This document shows, one piece after another, positions 15,767 to 24,995 of a stretch of 49,577 nucleotides of DNA; the stretch's first letter is position 1, and each line of letters starts with the position of its first letter. The notes under the pieces were generated by a model. That model had not been told where the DNA came from. It worked only from the letters and a program-made list of their open reading frames with translations, and searched no databases. The DNA comes from Methanomicrobiales archaeon (GTDB taxonomy: Archaea; Halobacteriota; Methanomicrobia; Methanomicrobiales; Methanospirillaceae): assembly GCA_025350045.1 (NCBI GenBank), contig JANXYM010000111.1, forward strand, positions 1 to 49,577. The letters are read 5' to 3'. A program made the position numbers and the translations under genes.

Positions 15767-17674
15767 ATGGGTTCGACCATGACCGAGGATTTTAATGTCA
15801 GACTCGTCGAGGACGTGAAAACATACACTCCCGACCCACAGTACAAGAAGAACGCATGGATGGGAGACTACCAGAAAGCCTACAACGATTTTCTGGCTGA
15901 CAAGGATGGGTTCTGGGCGAAAATGGCCTCAGAGCTGGAATGGATCCGACCCTGGACTTCGGTGAAGGAGTGGAACTACCCGTACGCAAAGTGGTTCATC
16001 AAAGCACAGCTCAACATCACCGCAAACTGTCTTGACCGTCATGTGAAAGGTCAGCGCCGTAACAAGGCAGCACTCATCTGGCGGGGGGAAAATGGTGCAG
16101 AGCGGATCTTTACCTACCAGCAGTTACTCGGCAAAGTGATGCGGTTTGCAAATGCACTCAAAAAGATCGGGGTAAAAAAAGGAGATCGTGTCTGTATCTA
16201 CATGCCTCTCGTGCCCGAACAGATGATCGCCATGCTTGCCTGTGCCCGCATCGGTGCAGTCCACAGCGTAGTGTTCGGAGGATTTGGATCCGCAGCACTC
16301 AAGATGCGTATTCAGGACGCTTCTGCAAAAGTGGTCATCACCGCAGATATCGGTATGCGTCGCGGTAAAACAATCCAGCTGAAATCGATTGTTGACGAAG
16401 CGATCGTTGATTGCTCATCGGTAGAACACGTCATTGTGCTCCGGCGACAGGACCCCCAGATCGATCTGAGACCCGGCCTTGAACTGGATTTCAGGGAGAT
16501 CATGGCAGGTGCGCCGCAGGAATGCCCCGCTGAAGTCATGGACGCAGAAGATCCGCTCTTCACGCTCTACACCAGCGGATCCACCGGCAAACCCAAAGGG
16601 ATCGTGCACACCTGCGGGGGCTATATGGTCGGGACCTACTACACCAGCAAATATGTCTTTGATATGAAGGACGAGGATATCTTCTGGTGCACTGCAGATC
16701 CGGGCTGGATCACCGGCCACAGTTACATAGTATATGGCCCGCTTGCCGTCGGGGCTACAGTATTCATGTCCGAGCTCACGCCGGATTACCCGGATGCCGG
16801 CAGTTACTGGGGCTTAATCGAGGAGCAGAAGATCACCATCTTCTACACTGCACCGACAGCAATCAGGATGTTTATGAAACTGGGCGAGATCTGGCCGAAC
16901 AAGTATGACTTAAGCTCACTGCGGATTATCGGATCGGTCGGAGAACCCCTCAATCCTGAAGCATTCGAGTGGTATTACCATGTCATTGGTAAGGACAAGA
17001 TCCCGATCCTCGACACCTGGTGGCAGACCGAGACCGGCATGCACATGATCACTACGATGATCGGTGAGCCCATGCGGCCGGGTTTTGCCGGCCGACCCAT
17101 TCCCGGTGTGGAAGTGGATGTTGTAGATAAAGACGGAAACTCTGTCCCACCCGGCACCGGAGGGTTGCTTGTGGTCAAATCCCCTTGGCCATCCATGCTC
17201 AGGATGGTCTGGAAGGATGATGCACGGTACCGTGTATACTGGGAGACGTTAAAAGGCGTTTATACGGTAGGCGATCTCGCGGTGAAAGGTAAGGATGGAT
17301 ATATCATGATCCTCGGCAGGTCCGATGACATCATCGTGGTTGCCGGCCACAATATCGGCACTGCAGAAGTCGAGAGCTCGCTGGTCTCCCACCCGGCGGT
17401 GGCGGAATCGGCAGTGATCGGAAAACCTGATGAGCTCAAGGGCAACTCCATCAAGGCATTCGTGATCCTCCGGGTTGGATTTTCATCCAGTGACAAGCTC
17501 AGGCAGGACCTGATGTATCACGTGCGCATGACCTTAGGGCCGATCGCGGTTCCGCAGGAGATCGATTTTGTTGATAAACTCCCCAAGACCCGGAGTGGCA
17601 AGATCATGCGCCGCGTATTAAAAGCAAAGGAGATGGGTATGGACCCCGGCGATATTTCAACGCTGGAGGAATAA
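15767..17674 (+). CDS. acs: acetyl-CoA synthetase, AMP-forming
   Basis: This 635-residue ANL-superfamily enzyme has the P-loop Y-T-S-G-S-T-G-K-P-K-G near residue 268, P-G-W-I-T-G-H-S-Y, the D-T-W-W-Q-T-E-T-G motif whose tryptophans shape the acetyl pocket, the hinge G-R-S-D-D-I, and the adenylation lysine K612 in T-R-S-G-K-I-M. It makes acetyl-CoA from acetate, ATP and CoA by way of acetyl-AMP, with pyrophosphate released. K612 is the residue acetylated in regulated homologues. The ATG at 15779 is an alternative start. A T-rich stretch follows the stop, but the transporter gene begins only 27 bp on, so acetate uptake and activation are probably linked. Propionate use cannot be excluded. Confidence 0.95.
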   Translation: MGSTMTEDFNVRLVEDVKTYTPDPQYKKNAWMGDYQKAYNDFLADKDGFWAKMASELEWIRPWTSVKEWNYPYAKWFIKAQLNITANCLDRHVKGQRRNKAALIWRGENGAERIFTYQQLLGKVMRFANALKKIGVKKGDRVCIYMPLVPEQMIAMLACARIGAVHSVVFGGFGSAALKMRIQDASAKVVITADIGMRRGKTIQLKSIVDEAIVDCSSVEHVIVLRRQDPQIDLRPGLELDFREIMAGAPQECPAEVMDAEDPLFTLYTSGSTGKPKGIVHTCGGYMVGTYYTSKYVFDMKDEDIFWCTADPGWITGHSYIVYGPLAVGATVFMSELTPDYPDAGSYWGLIEEQKITIFYTAPTAIRMFMKLGEIWPNKYDLSSLRIIGSVGEPLNPEAFEWYYHVIGKDKIPILDTWWQTETGMHMITTMIGEPMRPGFAGRPIPGVEVDVVDKDGNSVPPGTGGLLVVKSPWPSMLRMVWKDDARYRVYWETLKGVYTVGDLAVKGKDGYIMILGRSDDIIVVAGHNIGTAEVESSLVSHPAVAESAVIGKPDELKGNSIKAFVILRVGFSSSDKLRQDLMYHVRMTLGPIAVPQEIDFVDKLPKTRSGKIMRRVLKAKEMGMDPGDISTLEE

Positions 17675-17701
17675 TTTTAATTTTTTACCATTGAGGGAAA
17701 A

Positions 17702-18967
17702 ATGAGCGAATCAGTACAGGAAAAATTATTCGGCATGGAACCGGAAAAAGGGCGCTGGATGCTTGTCGTACTTGGCATGGTCATCAACCTGTGCTTAGGC
17801 TCGATCTATTCGTGGAGTGTCTTTGTCAAGCCGCTCACCGAGTATTTTACCGGCACTCTGGGACAGCAGGTAACGGCCAGCGATATCCTGTTGCCATTCT
17901 CGGTCTTTCTCGCATTCTTTGCTATCGCCATGCCGTTCACCGGTAAATACATAGAACAGTACGGGCCACGGAATGTGACCATTGTTGGCGGGGTTCTGAC
18001 CGGCCTTGGCTGGCTGCTGGCATCATTTGCAAACTCTGTCCCGATGCTTTACGTGATGTATGGTATCATCGGGGGTATCGGTGTCGGTATTGCCTATGGG
18101 GTGCCGGTCGCAGTATCGGCCCGCTGGTTCCCTGACAGACGAGGGCTTGCGGTAGGTCTTACCGTCCTCGGGTTCGGGTTTTCTGCCCTCATAACAGCCA
18201 ACCTTGCAGGCTATTTCATCGGCGCCTATGGTGTGATGAACACGTTCCGGATCTTCGGGGTTGTGATGATCATCTTAACGATACTGTTAGCCATGCCCCT
18301 GAAATTCCCGAAGACCGGGTGGAAACCTTCTGGATGGACTCCTCCTGCACCCGTGGCAGGGCAGCATATCACCCTTGAATTCAACCGGTCGCAGATGCTC
18401 AAAACGTCATCGTTCTATGCGCTCTGGGCCTGCTACTTCATCGGGTGTCTGGCCGGCCTTATGGCCATCTCGATTGCAAAACCGGTAGGTACCGATGTAG
18501 GCATCGAGACAGGACTTGCGACCATGCTGGTCGGGTTCTTTGCGGTCTTCAACGGCGGCGGACGGCCCGTCTTTGGTGCACTGACGGATAAGTTTACGCC
18601 AAGAAATGCGGCGATGGTCTCGTTTGTCCTCATTGCACTCGCATCCCTGCTGATGTGGCAGGTGCAGTCCGTGCTGGTGTACATCATCGCGTTTGCGGTA
18701 CTCTGGGGATGCCTCGGGGGATGGCTCGCCATCGCCCCAACAACGACCGGCAGCTACTTCGGCACGGGAGACTACCCGAGATGTTACGGGGTTGTCTTCC
18801 TTGCCTATGGTGCAGGCGCAATCGCCGGACCACAACTCGCAGGGTTCATCAAAACATCAACCGGCTCGTATATGGGTGTGTTCCCGTATGTGCTCGCGCT
18901 TGCCGCTATCGGGATTGTGATCGCCTTTACGATGCTCAAACCGCCGCAGGTACCCCGGAAAAACTAA
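17702..18967 (+). CDS. OFA-type major facilitator, probable monocarboxylate/acetate transporter
   Basis: This 421-residue protein has twelve predicted membrane helices. The oxalate/formate antiporter group is indicated by G-R-W-x-x-V-x-L-G-x-x-I-N-L-C-L-G-S-I-Y-S-W-S-V-F near the N-terminus, G-G-I-G-V-G-I-A-Y-G-V-P in helix 4, and A-R-W-F-P-D-R-R-G-L-A-V-G-L, the family's loop signature. OFA members carry oxalate, formate, lactate or other short carboxylates. Directly downstream of acs, acetate or a similar acid is the likely substrate, by inference. GAGGG a few bases before the ATG serves as ribosome site. It is convergent with the NAD kinase-like gene, with only a T-rich gap of 7 bp between. 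Confidence 0.85.
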   Translation: MSESVQEKLFGMEPEKGRWMLVVLGMVINLCLGSIYSWSVFVKPLTEYFTGTLGQQVTASDILLPFSVFLAFFAIAMPFTGKYIEQYGPRNVTIVGGVLTGLGWLLASFANSVPMLYVMYGIIGGIGVGIAYGVPVAVSARWFPDRRGLAVGLTVLGFGFSALITANLAGYFIGAYGVMNTFRIFGVVMIILTILLAMPLKFPKTGWKPSGWTPPAPVAGQHITLEFNRSQMLKTSSFYALWACYFIGCLAGLMAISIAKPVGTDVGIETGLATMLVGFFAVFNGGGRPVFGALTDKFTPRNAAMVSFVLIALASLLMWQVQSVLVYIIAFAVLWGCLGGWLAIAPTTTGSYFGTGDYPRCYGVVFLAYGAGAIAGPQLAGFIKTSTGSYMGVFPYVLALAAIGIVIAFTMLKPPQVPRKN

Positions 18968-18969
18968 CC

Positions 18970-18976
18970 TTTTTTT
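18970..18976 (+). terminator. T7 run between convergent genes
   Basis: Seven T directly follow the transporter stop codon. The run also covers the stop of the opposing gene, so the two genes end back to back here. Confidence 0.4.
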
Positions 18977-20084
18977 ATCCACGCTCCGGCTGGTAGATGC
19001 GTTTTTTCTGGGCCATGCGATACCCGGAGACCACGAGCACCGTATCGCCAAATTCTGCATCAAGCGATGGATCCCCGGAGTCCATATAGAGGACGGGTGT
19101 TTCCCGGAGTTTATGTGGCGTGGCAACTACGATTATATTCTCCCTGCCCACCTTTCGCACGATCCGGGCGCTTATCTGCTGGTTGCCCCGCCCGAGAATG
19201 AATCCCTGCGCCCCGATCGGGCTTAGGAGGATTTTTGCCTCCTGCACCTGCTCAAGCAATGACCAGAGTGTTTTTTCATCGAGATCCTTGGCAACGGTCC
19301 TGCCATTTTTTATTGCATCCACACCGAGAAGGGTTTTGCTCACCCCCAGCTCGCGGGCTATGGATTCGGTGGTTGTTCCTGCACCAAGGATGTAGAGCAC
19401 ATCCGGTATCATGATCTCGCGGGCAAAGCGGGCAATCTCTTTTTTTGCCCGTTCCTCATCCTTTTCTTCAAATATATGCTTGGAGAACTGAACTTTTCCT
19501 GCCAGAGCAGGAGTGCGGGCAATACCGTACAGACGGGTCTTGAGCTCGCCGTTCCGGTACGCATCCTCGTCCACATCCATCACTTCGGAATCCCGCAGGG
19601 ATGTTGCATCATACCGCATAACGAGTTCTGCAGCGGTGGATGGATCAACCGCAAAGACGGCAGAGTACATCTTCACTCCTGCAGGGATTCCCAGGATTGG
19701 CACGTCCCGGCCTACTGCGTCAAAAAGGTCCCGGGCGGTCCCATCCCCTCCACAAAAAAGGATCAGGTCAACACCGGCTTTGCGAAATGCCTGTGCTGCC
19801 TGCCGGGTGTTCTCCGCGCTGCTCTCACCACGGTAATGATAGAGGATTTGGTAATCTGGTACCCCGGCTTTTTTGAGTGTTTCCTCTCCCATTGCTCCCG
19901 AACAGGCGAGAAAACATAACCCGGCTTCTCGTGAGAGAAGTGCGAGTGTAATCAATGCCCGGTCCTGTGCCTGCGGTGATGCTCCCCGAAGGCGGGCTTC
20001 TTCCACATTACCATCGGTTCCCTTCAGCCCCACTGCACCGCCCATACCGGCAACAGGATTGATGAGAAAACCGATGCGCTTCAT
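18975..20084 (-). CDS. ATP-NAD kinase-like (AcoX/COG3199 type) protein
   Basis: This 369-residue protein opens with M-K-R-I-G-F-L-I-N-P-V-A-G-M-G-G and has the diacylglycerol/NAD kinase-superfamily motif F-C-G-G-D-G-T-A-R-D near residue 114, then I-P-A-G-V-K-M-Y-S-A-V-F-A. These place it with the archaeal and AcoX-type NAD kinase-like family rather than canonical NadK. It probably phosphorylates NAD or a related nucleotide, but AcoX-type members have uncertain substrates. It starts 11 bp after the trpB2 stop and is probably cotranscribed. No link between the two functions is obvious. Confidence 0.8.
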   Translation of the reverse strand: MKRIGFLINPVAGMGGAVGLKGTDGNVEEARLRGASPQAQDRALITLALLSREAGLCFLACSGAMGEETLKKAGVPDYQILYHYRGESSAENTRQAAQAFRKAGVDLILFCGGDGTARDLFDAVGRDVPILGIPAGVKMYSAVFAVDPSTAAELVMRYDATSLRDSEVMDVDEDAYRNGELKTRLYGIARTPALAGKVQFSKHIFEEKDEERAKKEIARFAREIMIPDVLYILGAGTTTESIARELGVSKTLLGVDAIKNGRTVAKDLDEKTLWSLLEQVQEAKILLSPIGAQGFILGRGNQQISARIVRKVGRENIIVVATPHKLRETPVLYMDSGDPSLDAEFGDTVLVVSGYRMAQKKRIYQPERG

Positions 20085-20095
20085 AAAAAAGGATT

Positions 20096-21454
20096 TCAGG
20101 AAATTTTTGGGATCCGGGCAAGTGATTCCTTGATCAGTGCATCCGGGTATTCATAATCCACGAGTTCGCCTGCATAATATGCATCATAGGCAGACATATC
20201 GAAGTTGCCATGGCCGGAACAATTGAAGAGGATCGTCTTGTCCTCCCCGCTCTTTTTGCATTTGAGCGCCTCGTCAATCGCTGCTTTTACCGCATGGGAT
20301 GTCTCGGGGGCGACAATGATTCCTTCCGTCCGGGCAAAGGTCTGGGCTGCATCAAAAACTTCGCTCTGGTGATAGGAGACCGCCCTCATGACACCATCAT
20401 GAACAAGACGCGAAACAATCGGTGAATCGCCATGATAGCGGAGACCGCCTGCATGCATGGAGGGGGGAACAAAATCATGACCGAGGGTGAACATCTTGAG
20501 GAGGGGAGTATAGCCGGCTTCATCGGCAAGATCGTAGGTGAACAATCCTTTCGTCAGCGTGGGGCAGGAAGCCGGTTCGGCCCCGATGATATCCACATCC
20601 TTGTGTTTTCCGGTCAGTTTGTCACCGGCAAACGGGAACCCGATCCCGGCGAAATTGGACCCTCCGCCGACACACCCGATAACAACATCCGGGTAGTCAT
20701 CGACCATTGCCAGCTGTTCGCGGCATTCGAGTCCTATGACCGTCTGGTGAAGACAGACATGGTTCAGCACCGAGCCTAGCGCATAATTGGTATTGCTGTG
20801 GCTGGCGGCATCTTCCACCGCTTCAGATATCGCCATCCCCAGGCTTCCCGGGGTATCGGGATCCTTTTCGAGCATGGCACGACCGGCATTCGTCTTGGTG
20901 CTCGGGCTCGGGATACATTCTGCTCCCCAGACATGCATCATCGACTTCCGGTAGGGTTTCTGCGTATAGCTCGATCTGACCATGTACACCGTGCATTCCA
21001 GATCATAGAGCATGGTTGCAAAGGACATGGCAGATCCCCACTGCCCTGCACCGGTCTCGGTGGCGATCCTCTCGATCCCTGCCTTCATGTTGTAATATGC
21101 CTGCGGGATGGACGTATTCGTCTTGTGACTGCCCGCGGGACTGACACCTTCCCACTTGTAGTAAATTTTTGCCGGGGTCTTGAGGAACTTCTCAAGCCTG
21201 TGGGCACGGTACAGGGGGCTTGGCCTCCAGAGACGCAGCACATCCTGCACCTCTTCGGGAATATCGATATGACGGTCGGTTGTCACTTCCTGCCGTATCA
21301 GCTCCATCGGAAAGATGGCTGACAGATCCGCAGGACCTATCGGTTTGTGAGTTTGCGGATGGAGTGGTGGTGCGAGCGGAGACGCTAAGTCAGCCTGCAC
21401 ATTGTACCACTTCTTTGGCATCTGCTCCTCATCGAGGAGGATTTTTGTCTGCAT
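20096..21454 (-). CDS. trpB2: tryptophan synthase beta chain, TrpB2 type
   Basis: This 452-residue fold type II PLP enzyme has the Schiff-base lysine K111 in [19 protein letters not shown], the phosphate-binding G-C-V-G-G-G-S-N-F, and H-A-G-G-L-R-Y-H-G. The long N-terminal extension and the motif forms are those of TrpB2, which works without the usual alpha subunit and condenses serine with indole, probably as an indole-salvage enzyme. No trpA is nearby, which fits. The promoter has a TATA box and a TGTACA element immediately before the ATG at 21454 (see 21470-21483), implying a leaderless, tryptophan-controlled transcript. An ATG at codon 12 is a less likely start. Confidence 0.94.
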   Translation of the reverse strand: MQTKILLDEEQMPKKWYNVQADLASPLAPPLHPQTHKPIGPADLSAIFPMELIRQEVTTDRHIDIPEEVQDVLRLWRPSPLYRAHRLEKFLKTPAKIYYKWEGVSPAGSHKTNTSIPQAYYNMKAGIERIATETGAGQWGSAMSFATMLYDLECTVYMVRSSYTQKPYRKSMMHVWGAECIPSPSTKTNAGRAMLEKDPDTPGSLGMAISEAVEDAASHSNTNYALGSVLNHVCLHQTVIGLECREQLAMVDDYPDVVIGCVGGGSNFAGIGFPFAGDKLTGKHKDVDIIGAEPASCPTLTKGLFTYDLADEAGYTPLLKMFTLGHDFVPPSMHAGGLRYHGDSPIVSRLVHDGVMRAVSYHQSEVFDAAQTFARTEGIIVAPETSHAVKAAIDEALKCKKSGEDKTILFNCSGHGNFDMSAYDAYYAGELVDYEYPDALIKESLARIPKIS

Positions 21455-21469
21455 ACATAATAGTTACAG

Positions 21470-21483
21470 TGTACAAATATATA
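21470..21483 (-). promoter_or_regulatory. trpB2 promoter: TATA box with adjacent TGTACA (TRP-box-like) operator
   Basis: TATATA at 21478-21483 is centred 26 nt from the trpB2 ATG, predicting a leaderless start. The palindrome TGTACA (21470-21475) sits 2 nt downstream of it. TGTACA is the reported core of the TRP box bound by TrpY, the tryptophan-dependent repressor that controls trp genes including trpB2 in Methanothermobacter. The geometry fits repression by blocking polymerase. No trpY gene is in this window. Confidence 0.5.
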
Positions 21484-21584
21484 CATTGTTGCACAATTTT
21501 TAAGCAGCGAGGGATGCCTGTCCATCAAAAAACCGATTGCAATCGTGCCCAAACGGATACAGCCGCATGGCAGGGTAAAGCCAA

Positions 21585-22259
21585 ATGATGAGATTCAAAC
21601 ATACCGATGAGCAGGGGCATCTTGATATTGCTGTCGAGAATGAAAACGTCAGGGTCTCCAATATCGTGGATCGTGAAAGAGAAGAGATCAGCAAAGGAGT
21701 CATGGGGGCAATCGCCGGAGCGGGACTTGGGGGTCTTATCGGCAGCGTACTCAGGCGCGATCAGAGTGCCGGGGATGCAATCACCGGCGCAATCGGGGGA
21801 GCAGCAGCCGGCGGTGCCTACGGTGCATATGACGGGTGGGAGGAATCCAAGAACGAACGGACTGAATTTGCCGGAGTCCTTGCCCAGACGATAAAAGAAG
21901 TCGAAGACGAGCTCCAGTATATTATCCGGGGACAGCAGGAAGCAAAAGAGGCAATACGTGAAAAGGGGCGCCAGAAACTCGAAGAAGATTCTGCAAAATC
22001 CGAAGAATTCAGAAATATGTTAGAAAATCTCTACGGGCAGGTGCTTGCAGTGCTGGAAGAAGTGGATATGGCAAAGAGCGAGGGCACCAATACCACCAAG
22101 GCCAAGGGACGGATTGATCGTGCTGATGCCCTCTACAAGGAAGCACAGGCATCCTTTGATAAGAACGAGTACAGCACTATCAAACCCAGGATCACCGCTG
22201 CCGAGAATATGGTGCAAAAAGCACGTGAAGCACTATCAGAAGCCCAGAACGCAGGGTAA
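21585..22259 (+). CDS. glycine-zipper plus coiled-coil protein of unknown function
   Basis: This 224-residue protein is of no recognised family. Residues about 38-80 form a Gly/Ala-rich zipper (A-G-A-G-L-G-G-L-I-G, then A-I-G-G-A-A-A-G-G-A-Y-G-A-Y-D-G) like the glycine-zipper segments that insert in or line membranes. Residues about 95-220 are highly charged with heptad-like Leu/Ile/Ala spacing and probably form a long helical hairpin or coiled coil. There is no signal peptide, so a cytosolic or membrane-inner-face scaffold is likely. The two first codons are both ATG. It is alone on the plus strand, with about 210 bp of AT-rich DNA before the next gene and no partner visible. Confidence 0.65.
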   Translation: MMRFKHTDEQGHLDIAVENENVRVSNIVDREREEISKGVMGAIAGAGLGGLIGSVLRRDQSAGDAITGAIGGAAAGGAYGAYDGWEESKNERTEFAGVLAQTIKEVEDELQYIIRGQQEAKEAIREKGRQKLEEDSAKSEEFRNMLENLYGQVLAVLEEVDMAKSEGTNTTKAKGRIDRADALYKEAQASFDKNEYSTIKPRITAAENMVQKAREALSEAQNAG

Positions 22260-22471
22260 AAATATCAGCCATTCTTTTTTCAAGCAATACTGACGAAATA
22301 ATCGATATAACAATTCACTGCCTGCCCGGCTTTGAGATATAAATCGATTGATGAGAGCAACAAATTTTTGATGCCGTCAGCCATATCATTATTATCCTCA
22401 ACACAGTACCTGTAATGAAGTTGTTATTCCTACAACAACAGATAGGTTCAAAATAAGATGGAGAACATCAG

Positions 22472-23140
22472 ATGAAACATTCAATCGTTGATCTGCTCAT
22501 CAGACCGGGTGCTTTCTTCCAGGATGCGATGAGTAAGAAGGAGAGCCTGACACTTCCGGCACTTGTTATCCTTGCCGGGGGTATTGCCGGCGCAATGTAC
22601 GGGTACCTTATCGGAGATTTGACCGGACAACTGCTTAATGGGATGATGCCCGGCATGGGCACGATCGTCACACTTTCAACGGTACTTGGTGCCCTTATCG
22701 GTACATTCATATTCTGGGGGATCTGGACCGGCGTGATGTATGTATTCTCATTCGTTTTCAAAGGCGAGGGAACGTTTCGAAGAACGCTCGAATTCATAGG
22801 TTACGGCTATCTGCCACAGGTGTTTGGAACCCTCATTACCTTTGTCATCGCACTGTACTATATTCCCCGGATTCACGTCCCCTTGCTCTCTGCAGCAGCG
22901 GCCCAGAATCCCGATATTGTGACGGGAGCAGTAAAAGCCCTGATGCATGATCCCGCGATGATGGAACTCAGCCAGATTGCCATGATCATCTCGATGGTCT
23001 TTCTTCTTTGGAGTGCCAATATCTGGATCTTTGGCATGCAGCACGCCCGGAAGCTCTCACCCCGTGATGCAGCGCTCTGTGTAGGGATACCGGTTGTCCT
23101 CTATATTCTCTATATGGTCTACTCAATTACGGTGATGTAA
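22472..23140 (+). CDS. Yip1-family membrane protein
   Basis: This 222-residue protein has about five membrane helices and the Yip1 layout: a short cytosolic N-terminus with L-I-R-P-G-A-F-F, a Gly-rich first helix, F-K-G-E-G-T-F-R-R-T-L-E-F-I-G-Y-G in the middle and a final helix pair. In archaea such genes often adjoin ABC transporters and CARDB-like secreted proteins. The role is unknown, perhaps membrane assembly. Its stop codon abuts the ATG of the next gene, and the transporter genes follow, so the four form one operon. A truncated relative lies at 27159-27569. Confidence 0.8.
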   Translation: MKHSIVDLLIRPGAFFQDAMSKKESLTLPALVILAGGIAGAMYGYLIGDLTGQLLNGMMPGMGTIVTLSTVLGALIGTFIFWGIWTGVMYVFSFVFKGEGTFRRTLEFIGYGYLPQVFGTLITFVIALYYIPRIHVPLLSAAAAQNPDIVTGAVKALMHDPAMMELSQIAMIISMVFLLWSANIWIFGMQHARKLSPRDAALCVGIPVVLYILYMVYSITVM

Positions 23141-24310
23141 ATGAAAACAGTCCGATTAATATCTCTCATATGCCTGATTCTTCTCGCAGGCGCAATGGTT
23201 GGCGTTGTTGCTGCCGATTATACCACTCCCGAATCAATTGTTGCTGCTGACAAAGTATACGTGTCCGGTGCCACCTATGATCCAGCGGTTTTTTTCCCGG
23301 GGGACAAAGGTACCCTCACCGTTGACGTAACAAACGGCAATACGGTCACGGGAATTGTGGTGAACCATGCCTCGCTGTCCAGCGACACATTACGGACAAC
23401 GAGCCGCCCCTATGATACCTCAACCAGTCTTGGTCCAGCTCAAAAACAATCGTTTGTTTATTCCGTAACCGCTGATGGTCTTGACGGGACGTACTTCCCA
23501 ACCTTTTCCTTAAGTTTCCGCGATGCGGACAGCCTCTATTACCGGGCAATGGTCAGGATTGATGATACGCCCATTGAGCTGACCATCCTGGATAAGCCGG
23601 ACACCTTCTCGCAGGGTAAGAAAAAGACCATCTATGCTCAGGTTGCAAACCCCCGGGAGAATACAGTAAAGAATGTAATCCTTGATGTTTCGGGTACAGG
23701 TATTACTGCAACACCATCCCGGGTGTTTGTAGGCAATGTTGTTTCCGGTGCCAGAATACCCGTAAATTTTTCCGTAACTGCAGATCAGGCAACAACCCTC
23801 TATCTCGTCCTGAACTATGACAACGGTGACAATCCTCATACGGTGAATATGGATGTGCCGATCACCTTTGGTGTTGATAAGAAGCAGGCAAATCCCGTTA
23901 TCAGTAATGTACTGGTGAAAAGTGATGCAGGTACCTACCATATCACCGGCGATGTTAATAATGCAGGTCTCGAAGCTGCGAACACGGTGATGGTAACTGC
24001 TCTATCACCTGCAGTCCCCCAGGATCCGTACAAGACCTACGTGGTCGGCGCACTCAAACCCGATGATTTCGGCAGCTTCGAAGTGACGTTCACCGCAACA
24101 AACACAGAGAGCATTCCCCTCCAGTTATCCTACAAAGATGCCGATGGGAATGTGTATACCGCTCTGCAGGATGTGAAGATACCGGTATCCGGGGCAGCAG
24201 CGGATGCAAAGAGCACGGGTCTTCCCGTAATCCCGATCGTTGCAGCGATTGTGGTTCTCGCAGTATTCATAGGTGGGTGGATTATCTACCTGAGAAAAAA
24301 TAAGAAGTGA
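23141..24310 (+). CDS. secreted CARDB/COG1361-like protein with C-terminal anchor, part of an ABC export operon
   Basis: The protein has 389 residues. A signal peptide (about 1-26, ending V-V-A-A) is followed by repeated beta-sandwich modules with the F-F-P-G-D-K-G-T-L-T-V-D-V-T-N and V-K-N-V-I-L-D-V-S-G patterns of COG1361/CARDB domains, then a membrane helix (about 365-384) and a basic K-N-K-K tail. The bulk is therefore outside the cell and attached. Proteins of this kind sit upstream of MacB-type transporters in many archaea and may be the periplasmic-side adaptor replacing MacA. It starts directly at the stop of the Yip1 gene; the ATPase gene follows after 7 bp. Confidence 0.8.
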   Translation: MKTVRLISLICLILLAGAMVGVVAADYTTPESIVAADKVYVSGATYDPAVFFPGDKGTLTVDVTNGNTVTGIVVNHASLSSDTLRTTSRPYDTSTSLGPAQKQSFVYSVTADGLDGTYFPTFSLSFRDADSLYYRAMVRIDDTPIELTILDKPDTFSQGKKKTIYAQVANPRENTVKNVILDVSGTGITATPSRVFVGNVVSGARIPVNFSVTADQATTLYLVLNYDNGDNPHTVNMDVPITFGVDKKQANPVISNVLVKSDAGTYHITGDVNNAGLEAANTVMVTALSPAVPQDPYKTYVVGALKPDDFGSFEVTFTATNTESIPLQLSYKDADGNVYTALQDVKIPVSGAAADAKSTGLPVIPIVAAIVVLAVFIGGWIIYLRKNKK

Positions 24311-24317
24311 CATCCCC

Positions 24318-24995
24318 ATGAACGAACAGCCGGTCATGGTATTTCGGGATGTAACCAAGGTATACCCATTACCCGCAGGTGGCGTGACTGCACTTGACGG
24401 TGTTTCATTCCAGGTAGATCGGGGAGAATTTATCTCGGTCATGGGGCCTTCAGGTTCAGGAAAATCCACTCTCCTGAACCTGATGGGGTGCCTCGATATA
24501 CCAACTACCGGTGACATCTTCATCAGTGGTTCCCGCATTGGGGATATGTCGGATACCGAACTGACATGCCTGCGACGGGATCGCATTGGCTTTATCTTCC
24601 AGTATTTCAACCTCTTCCCGCTCTTAAACACCCTTGAGAATGTCACCTTCCCCCTGATGCTGAAATCAGGAAAAAAAGCAGATACTGAACGAGGACGGCA
24701 AGTCCTCAGGTCTGTACAGCTCGAGGAATCGCTCTACAGCCATACTCCCACCGAACTTTCCGGGGGGCAGCAGCAGCGCGTTGCGATTGCACGGGCACTC
24801 ATCAATGACCCGGATATCCTGCTCTGCGATGAACCAACCGGTAACCTGGATTCAAAGACCGGGGCCGGCATCATGGACCTGATGACGGAGCTTAACCGTA
24901 AAGGTACGACGATCATCATGGTCACGCATGATCCGCATATCGCCGAGTATTCAAAAAGAACCATCAGGATCGCTGACGGGAGGATTGAATCATGA
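24318..24995 (+). CDS. ABC transporter ATP-binding protein, LolD/MacB type
   Basis: This 225-residue ATPase has Walker A G-P-S-G-S-G-K-S, the Q-loop in F-I-F-Q-Y-F-N-L-F-P, signature L-S-G-G-Q-Q-Q-R, Walker B I-L-L-C-D-E-P-T-G-N-L-D and the H-loop M-V-T-H-D-P. The Q-Y-F-N-L form and the T-G-N-L-D extension are those of the MacB/LolD/FtsE group that drives mechanotransmission or export rather than import. The stop overlaps the permease start by 4 bp (ATGA), so the two are made in equal amounts. The substrate is unknown; the linked secreted beta-sandwich protein suggests a surface role. Confidence 0.95.
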   Translation: MNEQPVMVFRDVTKVYPLPAGGVTALDGVSFQVDRGEFISVMGPSGSGKSTLLNLMGCLDIPTTGDIFISGSRIGDMSDTELTCLRRDRIGFIFQYFNLFPLLNTLENVTFPLMLKSGKKADTERGRQVLRSVQLEESLYSHTPTELSGGQQQRVAIARALINDPDILLCDEPTGNLDSKTGAGIMDLMTELNRKGTTIIMVTHDPHIAEYSKRTIRIADGRIES

